A DNA stretch of 51,433 nt from Eubacteriaceae bacterium (GTDB lineage: Bacteria; Bacillota; Clostridia; Lachnospirales; Lachnospiraceae), in the NCBI GenBank assembly GCA_910575665.1, contig CAJTFB010000030.1, forward strand, positions 1-51,433, read 5' to 3'. How positions within the stretch are numbered: the first letter of the stretch is position 1; every line of letters starts with the position of its first letter. Shown in pieces: positions 1-8,096 of the stretch. The notes beneath the pieces are model-generated. The model saw only the letters and a list, made by a program, of their open reading frames with translations. It did no database searches and was not told the DNA's origin. Position numbers and translations under genes: made by a program.

Positions 1-34
1 TTAATAATTCTTTTATTTTTCACCGTTTCATGAT

Positions 35-571
35 ATGATAAAAGAAACGGCGGTGATTCCTATGGCAAGACCTAAAACATATCATATTATGCTCAGCGAC
101 AATGAAGTGGCTGCTCTCTATAAAGTTATCAAGGACAAAAAAACCTGTAAAACCGTACTGAAAAGATGCCAGATTTTATTAGAGCTGGATGAGATCCGTG
201 GCAGCGGTCTGACCCACTCCCAGATCGCACATACCTATGCTGTCTGCCCTGCTACAGTCACCAATACTGTCCAGTCTTACGTTAAGAATGGTATTACAGA
301 CATTATCAAATATAATATCAGCCCAAATTCAAGCGCAGCATTACGCAAGGCAGATGGACGGATGGAAGCACATCTGATTCAAATTGCCTGTGGTCCGGCG
401 CCTGAAGGGCACTCAAGATGGACCATCCGGCTTCTGGAAGAGAAAGCCCGTATTGAACTGGAAACACCAGTCAGCAGGGAAACAATCCGGAGGGTATTAA
501 AAAAAATGAACTTAGACCTCACCGCAGTGACTACTGGTGCATCCCGCCAAAAGAAGATGCAGAATTCATAG
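35..571 (+). CDS. IS630-family transposase, N-terminal frame (helix-turn-helix part)
   Basis: This frame encodes the DNA-binding half of an IS630-type transposase. Residues about 25-100 hold tandem helix-turn-helix segments, including the stretch LTHSQIAHTYAVCPATVTNT. They are followed by the conserved linker with HSRWTIRLLEEKA and SRETIRRVLKK. After an A8 run at 499-506 this frame degenerates into about 20 unrelated residues and stops, whereas the -1 frame continues the expected family sequence (YWCIPPKEDAEFIACMED). A single transposase made by -1 frameshifting is therefore likely. A more probable start than the first ATG is ATG 62 (MARPKTYHIML), which matches the usual family N-terminus. 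Confidence 0.85.
   Translation: MIKETAVIPMARPKTYHIMLSDNEVAALYKVIKDKKTCKTVLKRCQILLELDEIRGSGLTHSQIAHTYAVCPATVTNTVQSYVKNGITDIIKYNISPNSSAALRKADGRMEAHLIQIACGPAPEGHSRWTIRLLEEKARIELETPVSRETIRRVLKKMNLDLTAVTTGASRQKKMQNS
499..506 (+). other. Putative -1 ribosomal frameshift site (A8)
   Basis: Eight consecutive A residues lie where the upstream transposase frame (codons at 500, 503) and the downstream frame (codons at 499, 502) overlap. Slipping back one base fuses ...RRVLKK to NELRPHRSDYWCIPPKED, which restores the continuous family sequence. Programmed frameshifting on A-runs is known for several IS families, including IS630 members. A fixed indel that inactivates the gene would look the same. Confidence 0.6.
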
Positions 572-576
572 CATGT

Positions 577-1212
577 ATGGAAGATATCCTTGACACCTAT
601 GAACTTCCATATAACCCTATGCGCCCTGTTGTCTGCATGGATGAAAAACCATACCAGCTTTTGGGAGAGACGAGGGATCCGCTCCCGGTGCGTCCCTGCA
701 ATGACCGGAAAGTGGATTCTGAATATACCCGCAATGGAACATGCAGCATCTTTGCTTTTATAGAACCACTTGCGGGAAAGCATCATGTCAGCGTCCGGGA
801 ACACCGGACGGCTGTTGACTGGGCAGAAGAAATAAAATACCTCGCTGATATCATGTACCCGGATGCAGAAAAGATTGTTCTTGTAATGGACAATCTGAAT
901 ACCCATAAACCGGCATCCTTATATAAGAAGTATCCTGCGGCAGAAGCAAGGCGCATTATAAAACGTCTGGAAATCCATTATACGCCAAAGCATGGAAGCT
1001 GGCTGGACATCGCTGAAATAGAACTTAATGTAATGACACGCCAATGCCTGTCACGGCGGATTGACAATATCAATGCTCTTCGCAGCGAGCTGGCGGCATG
1101 GGAAACCGAGCGTAATACAATGGCGGCAAAGGTAGACTGGCAGTTTAAAACTTCCGATGCACGAATTAAACTGAGGTCGCTGTATCCTAAATTTACAGTT
1201 ACTTCTATGTAA
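577..1212 (+). CDS. IS630-family transposase, DDE catalytic frame
   Basis: This is the catalytic half of the IS630 transposase. The three acidic positions of the DDE site are visible: the Asp in VCMDEKPYQLL, the Asp in VLVMDNLNTH, and the Glu in HGSWLDIAEIELNVM. The order and spacing are those of the DDE_3 superfamily. The open frame extends upstream of the ATG to the A8 run near 499, so the ATG at 577 is probably an internal methionine and the domain is made as a fusion with the preceding frame. The DDE residues look intact, so the element may still be active if frameshifting occurs. Confidence 0.85.
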   Translation: MEDILDTYELPYNPMRPVVCMDEKPYQLLGETRDPLPVRPCNDRKVDSEYTRNGTCSIFAFIEPLAGKHHVSVREHRTAVDWAEEIKYLADIMYPDAEKIVLVMDNLNTHKPASLYKKYPAAEARRIIKRLEIHYTPKHGSWLDIAEIELNVMTRQCLSRRIDNINALRSELAAWETERNTMAAKVDWQFKTSDARIKLRSLYPKFTVTSM

Positions 1213-1243
1213 GCAACCATTATGCTAGATATAAATGTGTCAG

Positions 1244-1751
1244 TACACTAGATGGGATATTAGTTAAACCAATGAATAGTCAGTATCTATTATCAACGCA
1301 AGTGATGGACATTGGTTCTTTGACTAATGTGCTTCTTGGCCTGTCTATTGTTATTTTTTCAGGAATGCAGCTTGAAATCAAAGTATCATTTATCTCAGTA
1401 GTACTATTTGCAGCGTATATTTTACTGGGAGTTTTTATCATGTATGGTATTTTGTTTATTATGGTAAGTTCAGTATTCTGGTTAAGTGAGGCTTCTTGGA
1501 GCATTGGGTTTTTTATGTCTTTTAATTCATTTGGTGATAAACCTGTTAGTTTTTATAAAGGTGTTATCTATAGGTTTTTAATATACATTTTTCCCATAGG
1601 AATTGTAGCTAATGTCCCAGCAAGTGTTATTATGAATCAAGAAACAAATTACATGGAAGTTTGGATGATGATAATTGCTTTTATTTTATACTTGCTTTCA
1701 ATATTTGTGTGGGATAGAGGGCTGAAATTATATGAAGGCGGCAGTATATGA
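1244..1751 (+). pseudogene. ABC-2 type permease (DUF990-like), 5' part removed by the IS
   Basis: About 165 residues of a hydrophobic protein remain, with four to five membrane segments. The order of features is TLDGILVKPMN, then DIGSLTN, then hydrophobic helices, SFNSFGDKPVSFYKGVIYR and an IFPIGIVANVPAS helix. This is the C-terminal half of the ABC-2 permeases that pair with an ATPase in exporters (PF06182-like). The ATG at 1272 is internal: the frame is open back to the IS boundary and matches the family there. The N-terminal helices and any upstream ATPase gene are missing from the window. A peptide could still start at 1272, but it would be half a transporter. Confidence 0.7.
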
Positions 1752-1762
1752 GGAGGTAGTAT

Positions 1763-2629
1763 ATGACAACGTATAATAAAATGGAGGATCTCACATCAAT
1801 TGGAATGGAACCAGTAAAATGTCAATCTGGCAGATGGTATTCTCTTTCACAAAATGATATTGCAGTTTTTGTGGCCGATACTACAGAGATTTTTCGCTCA
1901 TTTATTTCAGAAGGGCAGGTAATTGGATTGTTTTTGGATATGGATAATGCACAATTCATTTCACTTGTCCTTTATCAAGCTTGTATTCTATGTGGAGCAA
2001 ACGTAATTCGATGTGGAATTTCAGATTTTCAGCGGCAATTACCTGTTAAAGAAGAGATATGCCTGGATTGGATAATTAGTTCAGATTTTGTTCTTAAACG
2101 TATAGCAGAATGTATTACATATAAGAGACAAATCGTTATCAAGCGCTCAGAAGCTGGTAGGTTTCCTGTTATAACTGAAAATGAACTATACATTTATGAG
2201 TTATATGATATACCAGGATTTATCGTTTTTTTTAATAAAGATTTTTTTTGTCCCGGGTATGATGTGATTGATTTTGGCGAAGAAACTGTACTGAGAAAAA
2301 AGGGTTGTGTAGAGAGTGAAGAAATAACGGAGATAAGTTTGGGAAAAATGGATAGAGGCCGTAAATTAAAAAAAGAAGAACCAGAAATCGTTATGGATTT
2401 CATAAAGTTATATGTCATGAAACTTGTGAAGGAAGATTTAAATGGAAAAGTAAACGACGATAACAGCATAGAATTGAGTTCAATAGGACAAGTCGAATTA
2501 TTGGTAAAAATCGAAGAGGAGTTTGAAATTTCATTAGAAATTGAGAATATTAGCATAGATAAATTTGAACATGTTGACTTGTTAACCAAACTAATATTTA
2601 ATACAATCATGGTGAATGCAGATGAATAA
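1763..2629 (+). CDS. Acyl-carrier-protein fusion with a degenerate adenylation-like N-terminus
   Basis: The C-terminal ~80 residues form an acyl carrier domain. The motif LSSIGQVELL aligns with the ACP DSLxxVEL signature, placing the phosphopantetheine serine at Ser240, and acidic helices follow (KIEEEFEI). Residues about 30-165 look like the first subdomain of an AMP-forming ligase (LFLDMDNAQFISLVLYQACILCGANVI, then DWIISS), but no Ser/Thr/Gly-rich ATP loop is present, so adenylation by this protein is unlikely. Start ATG 1763 follows GAGGAGG. The stop overlaps the next gene, an adenylating enzyme that is the obvious candidate to load this carrier. The ACP call is fairly secure; the N-terminal reading is tentative. 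Confidence 0.65.
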   Translation: MTTYNKMEDLTSIGMEPVKCQSGRWYSLSQNDIAVFVADTTEIFRSFISEGQVIGLFLDMDNAQFISLVLYQACILCGANVIRCGISDFQRQLPVKEEICLDWIISSDFVLKRIAECITYKRQIVIKRSEAGRFPVITENELYIYELYDIPGFIVFFNKDFFCPGYDVIDFGEETVLRKKGCVESEEITEISLGKMDRGRKLKKEEPEIVMDFIKLYVMKLVKEDLNGKVNDDNSIELSSIGQVELLVKIEEEFEISLEIENISIDKFEHVDLLTKLIFNTIMVNADE

Positions 2630-3920
2630 TAAAATAGAATATGATACAACAGAGAATATAAAATTGTTACAATCCAAACTATTGAGACAGACATTGAGGT
2701 ACGCCAATCGTTTTTCTCCATTTTATCATAATTTATTTAGCAGACATGAAATAAAGGTGAAAGATATCTTGAGCGTAGACTGTCTTGAATTGCTGCCATT
2801 GACAACAAAAGAGGATTTATTAAAATATAATAAAGATTTTTTTTGTTGTCATGATTGCTATGCTGATATTGTATCCACAAGTGGTTCCACGGGAGTGCAG
2901 CCGATCATTCACCCGTTATCTCAATGTGACTTGACGGGGCTAGCATATAATGAGTTTATAAGTTTTATGGAGCCGCCAGTAACTTCTAGTGATTATGTAA
3001 TGCTTGCAGTCGCGCTTGATGGAAGCTTTGTGGCAGGACTGGCTTATTATATGGGAATAAAAAGGCTGGGTGTATCCATTGTCAGAGCCGGGTCAAAAAA
3101 TATACATATACAGTATAAAATATTAAAAAATTTTCCTATAACTACTATTATTGGAGTGCCTTCAAATCTTATAAAATTGAGGGAATACTGTTTAAAGGAA
3201 GGGATGACAAATAGATTAAACAGTATAAATAAGTTAATATTAATTGGTGAAAGTATCAGAAACAAAGATTTTACATTAAATGAATTGGGTAAGAGAATAT
3301 CAGCATGTTATCCAAATGCTAACCTCTTTTCAACATATGCAAATACAGAAACATGTGTTTCGTTTTGCGAATGTAGTGCTGGGAAAGGAGGGCATCTTCA
3401 TCCCGATTTGGCATATATAGAGATCCTGGATAATGAAAATCGAAGAGTTAAAAATGGAGAAATAGGTAGATTGGTCATTACAACATTTGGGAATCAATCA
3501 ATGCCTTTAATAAGATATGATACTGGAGATGTAACATTTATCGCAGATGAGCCTTGTGAGTGTGGACGGACAAGTCGACGTATAGGCCCGATCCTAAGCA
3601 GGAAAAAGAATATTTTTAAAATTGGAGGAGTAACTTTTGGACAAATACAGTTAGAGAATATTCTATTATCTCACAATAGTGTGATAGATTATTGTGTAAA
3701 AATCCAATATGAAAGAGATGGTCTACCAACTGTTTCAGTTTGGGTTTCCTGTAAAGAAGAAAATAATAATGTGGCAAAACAAATTAGACAAAAAATATGG
3801 GAAGAACTAAGAATTATGGTTTGTGTATCATCCTGTTCAACTGAAGAACTAGTTAAAATACAGCAGAGTACCGGCTCAAGAAAATTAGTAAGGTTTATCA
3901 ATCTTTTGAATGAGGTATAA
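2622..3920 (+). CDS. PaaK-type AMP-forming acyl/aryl ligase
   Basis: This is an ANL-superfamily adenylating enzyme resembling phenylacetate-CoA ligase. The ATP loop reads STSGSTG (about residue 87). Later come YANTETCVSFCE, the hinge segment LIRYDTGDV, and the C-x-C pattern ECGRTSRRIGP that is typical of PaaK proteins, followed by KIGGVTFGQIQLE in the mobile C-terminal domain. The length of 432 residues is normal for the family. It overlaps the end of the ACP-fusion gene, so it probably activates a carboxylic acid as acyl-AMP and passes it to Ser240 of that carrier or to CoA; the substrate is unknown. ATG 2622 has GGTG seven bases upstream; ATG 2616 is an in-frame alternative. Confidence 0.75.
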   Translation: MNNKIEYDTTENIKLLQSKLLRQTLRYANRFSPFYHNLFSRHEIKVKDILSVDCLELLPLTTKEDLLKYNKDFFCCHDCYADIVSTSGSTGVQPIIHPLSQCDLTGLAYNEFISFMEPPVTSSDYVMLAVALDGSFVAGLAYYMGIKRLGVSIVRAGSKNIHIQYKILKNFPITTIIGVPSNLIKLREYCLKEGMTNRLNSINKLILIGESIRNKDFTLNELGKRISACYPNANLFSTYANTETCVSFCECSAGKGGHLHPDLAYIEILDNENRRVKNGEIGRLVITTFGNQSMPLIRYDTGDVTFIADEPCECGRTSRRIGPILSRKKNIFKIGGVTFGQIQLENILLSHNSVIDYCVKIQYERDGLPTVSVWVSCKEENNNVAKQIRQKIWEELRIMVCVSSCSTEELVKIQQSTGSRKLVRFINLLNEV

Positions 3921-3922
3921 TT

Positions 3923-4798
3923 TTGAAAAGTTATAATTGTTTTTATTCTGCATTATTTGAAGTGTTAGAAGATTATTTTGGTGAAAAGACGCATTTTTTA
4001 ATAAATAATAGGTGGCAGTTTTTTCTGAGAAAAGATACTGTCTATACGGATGATAAAAGAATGATAGGTGAATGGCCCATGTTGTATGATAGACAACATC
4101 TATATAAACTTTATGAAAAAATGGGAATAAGTATTATATTTACTAATTGTTTTGATAACTCAATTAATACCTTTTTAAAAAATGAGAAGTCATCTGTCAT
4201 GATGTTCGCAAATAAAATGAATATATTGCATAATACGTCATTAAAACTAGAACATAAATGTGTTTCAACAGTTATTGTAAAAAAGAGAATGGATGAATTT
4301 GTTTATTGTCAAACCTTTGATAATGAACTAGAACCTTTAAAAAAAATAGGTGTTGAGGTTTTGTATCAAGCCTGGAAAGCGGCTTCGGACTATGAAAGGC
4401 TGAATCAATGTCATATATGTATTGAATATGTGAAAGGGGATAGAAAATATGATATAGAGGAATTTGCAAGAACTTGTATGAAATCCAGCTTAATACATTA
4501 TTTATCTCTAAATAATGTGGAAAATATTTATCTAGGCAATGCAGCTATGATGATGTTTTTGGAGGAAATAGAAAAATGGAAAAAAGATGATTTTAAAAAA
4601 ATTATTGACTGTTCTATGTATATGGATATACTTATTAAGCAAAGAATTCTTTATATTGAAACGTTAAAAAAGTTGGACATAAAAAATAGAGTAATGATTC
4701 TAGAGAAATTAACTGTACTTATAGAAAAATGGAAGAATGTTAAGATGTTGTTCTATATAATAGGAATGAGAAAACAGGGGGGAGCCATAGCCACTTAG
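3923..4798 (+). CDS. BtrH-like putative acyltransferase, cysteine-hydrolase fold
   Basis: The 291-residue product opens with YNCFYSALFEVLEDYFG, resembling the N-terminus of BtrH-type proteins, where a Cys in this position starts a papain-like core. About 100 residues later comes VMMFANKMNILHN, then LKLEHKCVSTVIV, in the place where the family has its VDxYYLP...H..H.xxV region. BtrH moves an acyl chain from a carrier protein to an amine in butirosin synthesis. An ACP and an adenylating enzyme directly upstream in the same probable operon make an ACP-dependent acyltransferase a reasonable guess. Several consensus residues are changed, so similarity is remote. The start is TTG after GAGGT, two bases past the previous stop. 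Confidence 0.45.
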   Translation: MKSYNCFYSALFEVLEDYFGEKTHFLINNRWQFFLRKDTVYTDDKRMIGEWPMLYDRQHLYKLYEKMGISIIFTNCFDNSINTFLKNEKSSVMMFANKMNILHNTSLKLEHKCVSTVIVKKRMDEFVYCQTFDNELEPLKKIGVEVLYQAWKAASDYERLNQCHICIEYVKGDRKYDIEEFARTCMKSSLIHYLSLNNVENIYLGNAAMMMFLEEIEKWKKDDFKKIIDCSMYMDILIKQRILYIETLKKLDIKNRVMILEKLTVLIEKWKNVKMLFYIIGMRKQGGAIAT

Positions 4799-5037
4799 CT
4801 ACTATCAAAATAAATATAAATCATTTATTAAGTTATGGAGATTTCTGCCATTGCGTATATCTCAATGGTTAGGGGGGGGTGGAAGTGGTTCTGTTAAGAA
4901 TGATTTAGGAGGTATTTGCGTTTACCATATATTGACAACTATGTTTATAGAGTGTATATTTAAAAGTGATAGAGTGTTCAAAGACATAGTTTTAAAAATG
5001 GTAATTTTAATTATTATTATGAAAAAAGGGTAATAAA

Positions 5038-6102
5038 ATGAATCTTATGGAAAAAATGATTTCTTTCCTTCTACCAAATGCAAATCCTTCCATTGTTTAT
5101 CGTATAAAAAAGGAAATTTTGCATGATATTAGTGAGGAAGAAGAAAATAAGTTACAAGAACTTATTTTATCAGAAAAAATAATTCAACTAATCGTTGCAT
5201 GCCAAAAAGAGAATGGTTGGTTAGGAAATGGGTATCATGGTTCAAATAAAAATGCTGGACGTTTTGAAAATCAAGAAACAGGTGTTAAATATCTTGCGGA
5301 AAAAGGTGTACATGGAGAGACAAATGTATTAAAAAAGGCGATGATTGCATTTAAGGAACTGCCTTTCTCAGATCCATGCTACAGTAGAAGTGCAGGTGAA
5401 ACAGGAGATGAATTCAGATATGCAGCTAATGGACATAATCTTTTTCGATGTGCCTGCATAGCACGTGCTGGGTTTGAGGATTTCATTGATATATTTCCAC
5501 AGATCAAATTGTCATTGGAATCATTCAAGCGAGTACTTGAGGTTGATTCTATCCTAGATGTTTCTCGTCTGATAACTAAGAAAAATGAGCGTGTTTTTAA
5601 CGAGTATGAAAAATGGCCTTGTCGATATCACTTAGATATTTTGGCTCATACTAATTCATGGAGGTCAAATGATTCTAGTTCTATGTTAGCTAAGTCGATT
5701 GAAAAAATGATGTGTAATGATCGACCTGAATTGTTTGGTTTGACTGCCTCCACCTGGGTTGGACATATACTTAGAACAGCTGGTTGTTTCCCTTCCCAGG
5801 GATTTAATCTTGTTGATGAGATAAATGGCGAATCACGTTATAATTTAGAATACTTAGTGTGGCTTGCAAAATGTGGAATTATTCCATATAGCCCCAAGCT
5901 ACAGGAGATTGTACAGAAAATAATGGAGAAAGTAAATGGAGACGGAATTTGTGAAATATCAGTAGATAATACCTTTAGAAATTGGGGACCTTATGGAGGC
6001 TTACAATTGGAGGTAGACTGGAAATCAAAAACAAGAAAGAATTGTGACATTACATTCCGTGTTTTGCAGTTATTCTATTATTCAGGACTAATGAGGTTAT
6101 AA
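5038..6102 (+). CDS. Alpha/alpha-toroid (prenyltransferase/terpene-cyclase-like) protein, copy 1
   Basis: This 354-residue soluble protein has no signal peptide. Its layout recalls the squalene-cyclase-like toroids of Firmicutes: an N-terminal NPSIVYRIKKEIL, then QKENGWLGNGYHG, and later helices with HLDILAHTNSWR, DEINGESRYNLEYLVWLAK, NWGPYGGLQLEVDW and DITFRVLQLFYYSG. The canonical cyclase DxDD motif is not seen, so catalysis is uncertain. The gene at 6956 is a diverged paralogue sharing the IxYRIxxEI, GWLGN and SWR blocks. The function is unknown; in this setting it may modify or bind a hydrophobic product of the ACP-dependent pathway. Confidence 0.5.
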   Translation: MNLMEKMISFLLPNANPSIVYRIKKEILHDISEEEENKLQELILSEKIIQLIVACQKENGWLGNGYHGSNKNAGRFENQETGVKYLAEKGVHGETNVLKKAMIAFKELPFSDPCYSRSAGETGDEFRYAANGHNLFRCACIARAGFEDFIDIFPQIKLSLESFKRVLEVDSILDVSRLITKKNERVFNEYEKWPCRYHLDILAHTNSWRSNDSSSMLAKSIEKMMCNDRPELFGLTASTWVGHILRTAGCFPSQGFNLVDEINGESRYNLEYLVWLAKCGIIPYSPKLQEIVQKIMEKVNGDGICEISVDNTFRNWGPYGGLQLEVDWKSKTRKNCDITFRVLQLFYYSGLMRL

Positions 6103-6103
6103 A

Positions 6104-6855
6104 ATGAAAAGTATACTTAAGGAAACAACACCAATAAAGTATAAGATTATAAGATTAGTGAAAAAAATTGGTTAGAGGTTTTACTAATAAGCATTATGGC
6201 GTTGTTAGTTTTCGTTAATTTAGATTGGAGATATTTTGCCTCTGATGAATCTTATAATGTCACAATGGGACAATATATATTAAAGAATCATGGTTTTCCT
6301 AAAATATGGGATGGAAAAAATATAATTACAACAATAAATGGAAACGATTTTAATGATGATTTAATTTGTATTAATCTTAATTATGGTGCTTATTATATAA
6401 CAGCTTTTATGCAACTTATTTTTGGTAAAAATACATATATCATACGTTTACCTTTTGCCTTTATGGGGATCTTTAGTGCAATAATATGGTTCAAATATTT
6501 TAAGATAGTTACCCAAACAGGTATTGCTAAAATTTTTCTTATAATTTATTGTTTATCAATTCCTTTAATAATTTATTTTAGAAATGCAAACTATTTTGCA
6601 CCAAGTCTTTTTTTTATGGGACTCATGTATTTATTTTATAAAAAAGGAGAAAAAGAATTGATATTTTGTCCAGATGAATTAGTAGATTGGGTAATTGTAT
6701 CGAATCCTTTAGTAGAAGAAAAAATAAACATTGTTAATAGAATTTATTTGGATCCTAATAAATATAAGAAAATTGTTTTAAAAACTAATTTATCAAATAT
6801 GGCAAATGATATTTGGTTATACAGTTTCGGACCTTATAAAAAAACGAAACTATAA
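6104..6855 (+). pseudogene. GT39/PMT-type glycosyltransferase remnant, frameshifted and internally deleted
   Basis: Reading from ATG 6104 gives MKSILKETTPIKYKIIRLVK, then an A7 run (6161-6167) and a stop. The neighbouring frame continues NWLEVLLISIMALLVFVNLD, a normal first membrane helix, so a frameshift at the A7 run splits the gene. The downstream frame has the family's acidic first-loop motif (FASDESYN) and several helices. After LMYLFYKKGEKELIF it jumps into what looks like the soluble tail of such an enzyme and ends after about 220 residues instead of the usual 450-600. The central helices are missing. Family: lipid-linked sugar transferases acting at the membrane. Probably non-functional. 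Confidence 0.6.
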
Positions 6856-6891
6856 TAATATATAGGAAATTAGTTTAAGTAATATATTTAG

Positions 6892-6919
6892 TTGACATAT
6901 ATATTTTGTTATGTATAAT
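6892..6919 (+). promoter_or_regulatory. Sigma-A-type promoter
   Basis: TTGACA (6892-6897) and TATAAT (6914-6919) match consensus exactly, separated by 16 bp and lying 36 bases before the start of the second toroid gene. This suggests that gene is transcribed independently of the damaged gene upstream. Confidence 0.7.
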
Positions 6920-6955
6920 ATAATATAAAAACCTATATCAGAAAGAAGCCTAAAA

Positions 6956-8005
6956 ATGAATAATGTTATACAATATTTAATAGACCATGGGGGTTGCAGC
7001 ATTCAATATAGAATAAGGCGTGAAATTTTTAAAGAAATTGCTTCAAGTAAAGACTTATTAAACTTGAAAGAGCAGATTATGGAAAAACCTAAAGTGAAAA
7101 AAATAATTGATCAAAGGCAAAGCGACGGATGGCTGGGTAATGAGTTACATGGAGGACCTGGCAAAGGGTTAGATTCTAGCGTTACTTTTTTGTTGAATTT
7201 TGGAGTGGAAAGGGACAGTTTATTCATGAAGGATGTTATAAAGGCATTACTTCAGGAAAAAAAAGAAACGTCTTACAGAACGACATTTAAGGGCGGCGAG
7301 GCGTTAGATTTGGGGGGACGAGGTGGAAATAAAGCAGTGAAGGCTGGAATATTGGCAGAACTAGGGGAAGAAAATAATTTATTAGTGCAAGATGAAATTA
7401 AAACTAGTCTATATTATTTTAGGGAATCGTTATTATATAATAATATTAATGACTTTTCCATGGTTAATAAAAAAGGAATCCGTTACTATAAGCCGGACGC
7501 TCACTTTCCGGGAAGTAATCATTTATTTTTATTAGCTCAAACTCAGAGTTGGCGTACAACTGATAATATTGAATTGATAAGAAATTCATTAAAACATTGT
7601 ATAAAGATTATGAGGGGAAATTCTCATGATATTATGTTTAATACTAGTTCATATTTTGTTGGTCCATTTAATTTCAACTGGAATTTCTATAATTTTGACA
7701 TAGACGAATTACATCAAGACTCTTATGCTTTAGTTTGGTGGTTGCGTAATTTGTTTAAATTATCAAAAATAGGAATGATTAACCAATTACCAGAACTGAA
7801 AAAAGCATATGATTATCTTTATCAATTAATCAAAAGTCGAGATATATTAGATAAACAAAATGAAGAGAGTCTAAAAAGGTATAAACAGATTTTATCAGTA
7901 GAGAATAATTGGAGGAGGAAGGAAAGTATTATTTGTGATGTTTTGTTTTATAGTATAATAAATTTACATAATGCAGGCTATGAGGTAAAAGAGATATCTT
8001 TTTAA
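6956..8005 (+). CDS. Alpha/alpha-toroid-like protein, copy 2
   Basis: The 349-residue product is a diverged paralogue of the 5038 gene: CSIQYRIRREIFKEI, QRQSDGWLGNELHGGPGKG, then HLFLLAQTQSWRTTDNIEL, NWNFYNFDIDELHQDSYAL and a C-terminal NNWRRKESIICDVLFYSI. Shared blocks keep the same order and spacing, which points to an old duplication or to partner subunits. No signal peptide, membrane segment or known catalytic motif was found. It has its own consensus promoter and a strong terminator 31 bases after the stop, so it forms a single-gene unit. Its function is unknown. Confidence 0.5.
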   Translation: MNNVIQYLIDHGGCSIQYRIRREIFKEIASSKDLLNLKEQIMEKPKVKKIIDQRQSDGWLGNELHGGPGKGLDSSVTFLLNFGVERDSLFMKDVIKALLQEKKETSYRTTFKGGEALDLGGRGGNKAVKAGILAELGEENNLLVQDEIKTSLYYFRESLLYNNINDFSMVNKKGIRYYKPDAHFPGSNHLFLLAQTQSWRTTDNIELIRNSLKHCIKIMRGNSHDIMFNTSSYFVGPFNFNWNFYNFDIDELHQDSYALVWWLRNLFKLSKIGMINQLPELKKAYDYLYQLIKSRDILDKQNEESLKRYKQILSVENNWRRKESIICDVLFYSIINLHNAGYEVKEISF

Positions 8006-8035
8006 AAGCAAAGGCAATGAATAATTGCTAGTCTC

Positions 8036-8067
8036 AAAACTGGTAATAGTAATATTACCAGTTTTTG
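8036..8067 (+). terminator. Rho-independent terminator
   Basis: A 12-bp perfect stem (AAAACTGGTAAT / ATTACCAGTTTT, loop AGTAAT) runs into a T-rich tract. It ends the unit of the second toroid gene. Confidence 0.85.
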
Positions 8068-8096
8068 TTGTTTTTATTTAATGGAGATGGTGTAAC

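Larger units (their letters stand above)
1..1243 (+). mobile_element. IS630-family insertion sequence, left end outside the window
   Basis: The element carries a two-frame DDE transposase (35-1212). Its right edge is placed at about 1243, because the open frame of a disrupted ABC-2 permease gene resumes at the TA at 1244-1245 (reading ...TLDGILVKP). IS630 elements insert at TA dinucleotides, which fits. The left end and its terminal repeat lie upstream of base 1, so the inverted repeats cannot be compared here. The right boundary is inferred from reading-frame continuity and could be off by a few bases. Confidence 0.75.

Noticed and set aside
4851-5033. 60-codon open frame with a G8 run between the BtrH-like gene and toroid copy 1
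   Set aside because: No ribosome site, low-complexity start, hydrophobic tail without family resemblance. More likely intergenic DNA or a decayed fragment.
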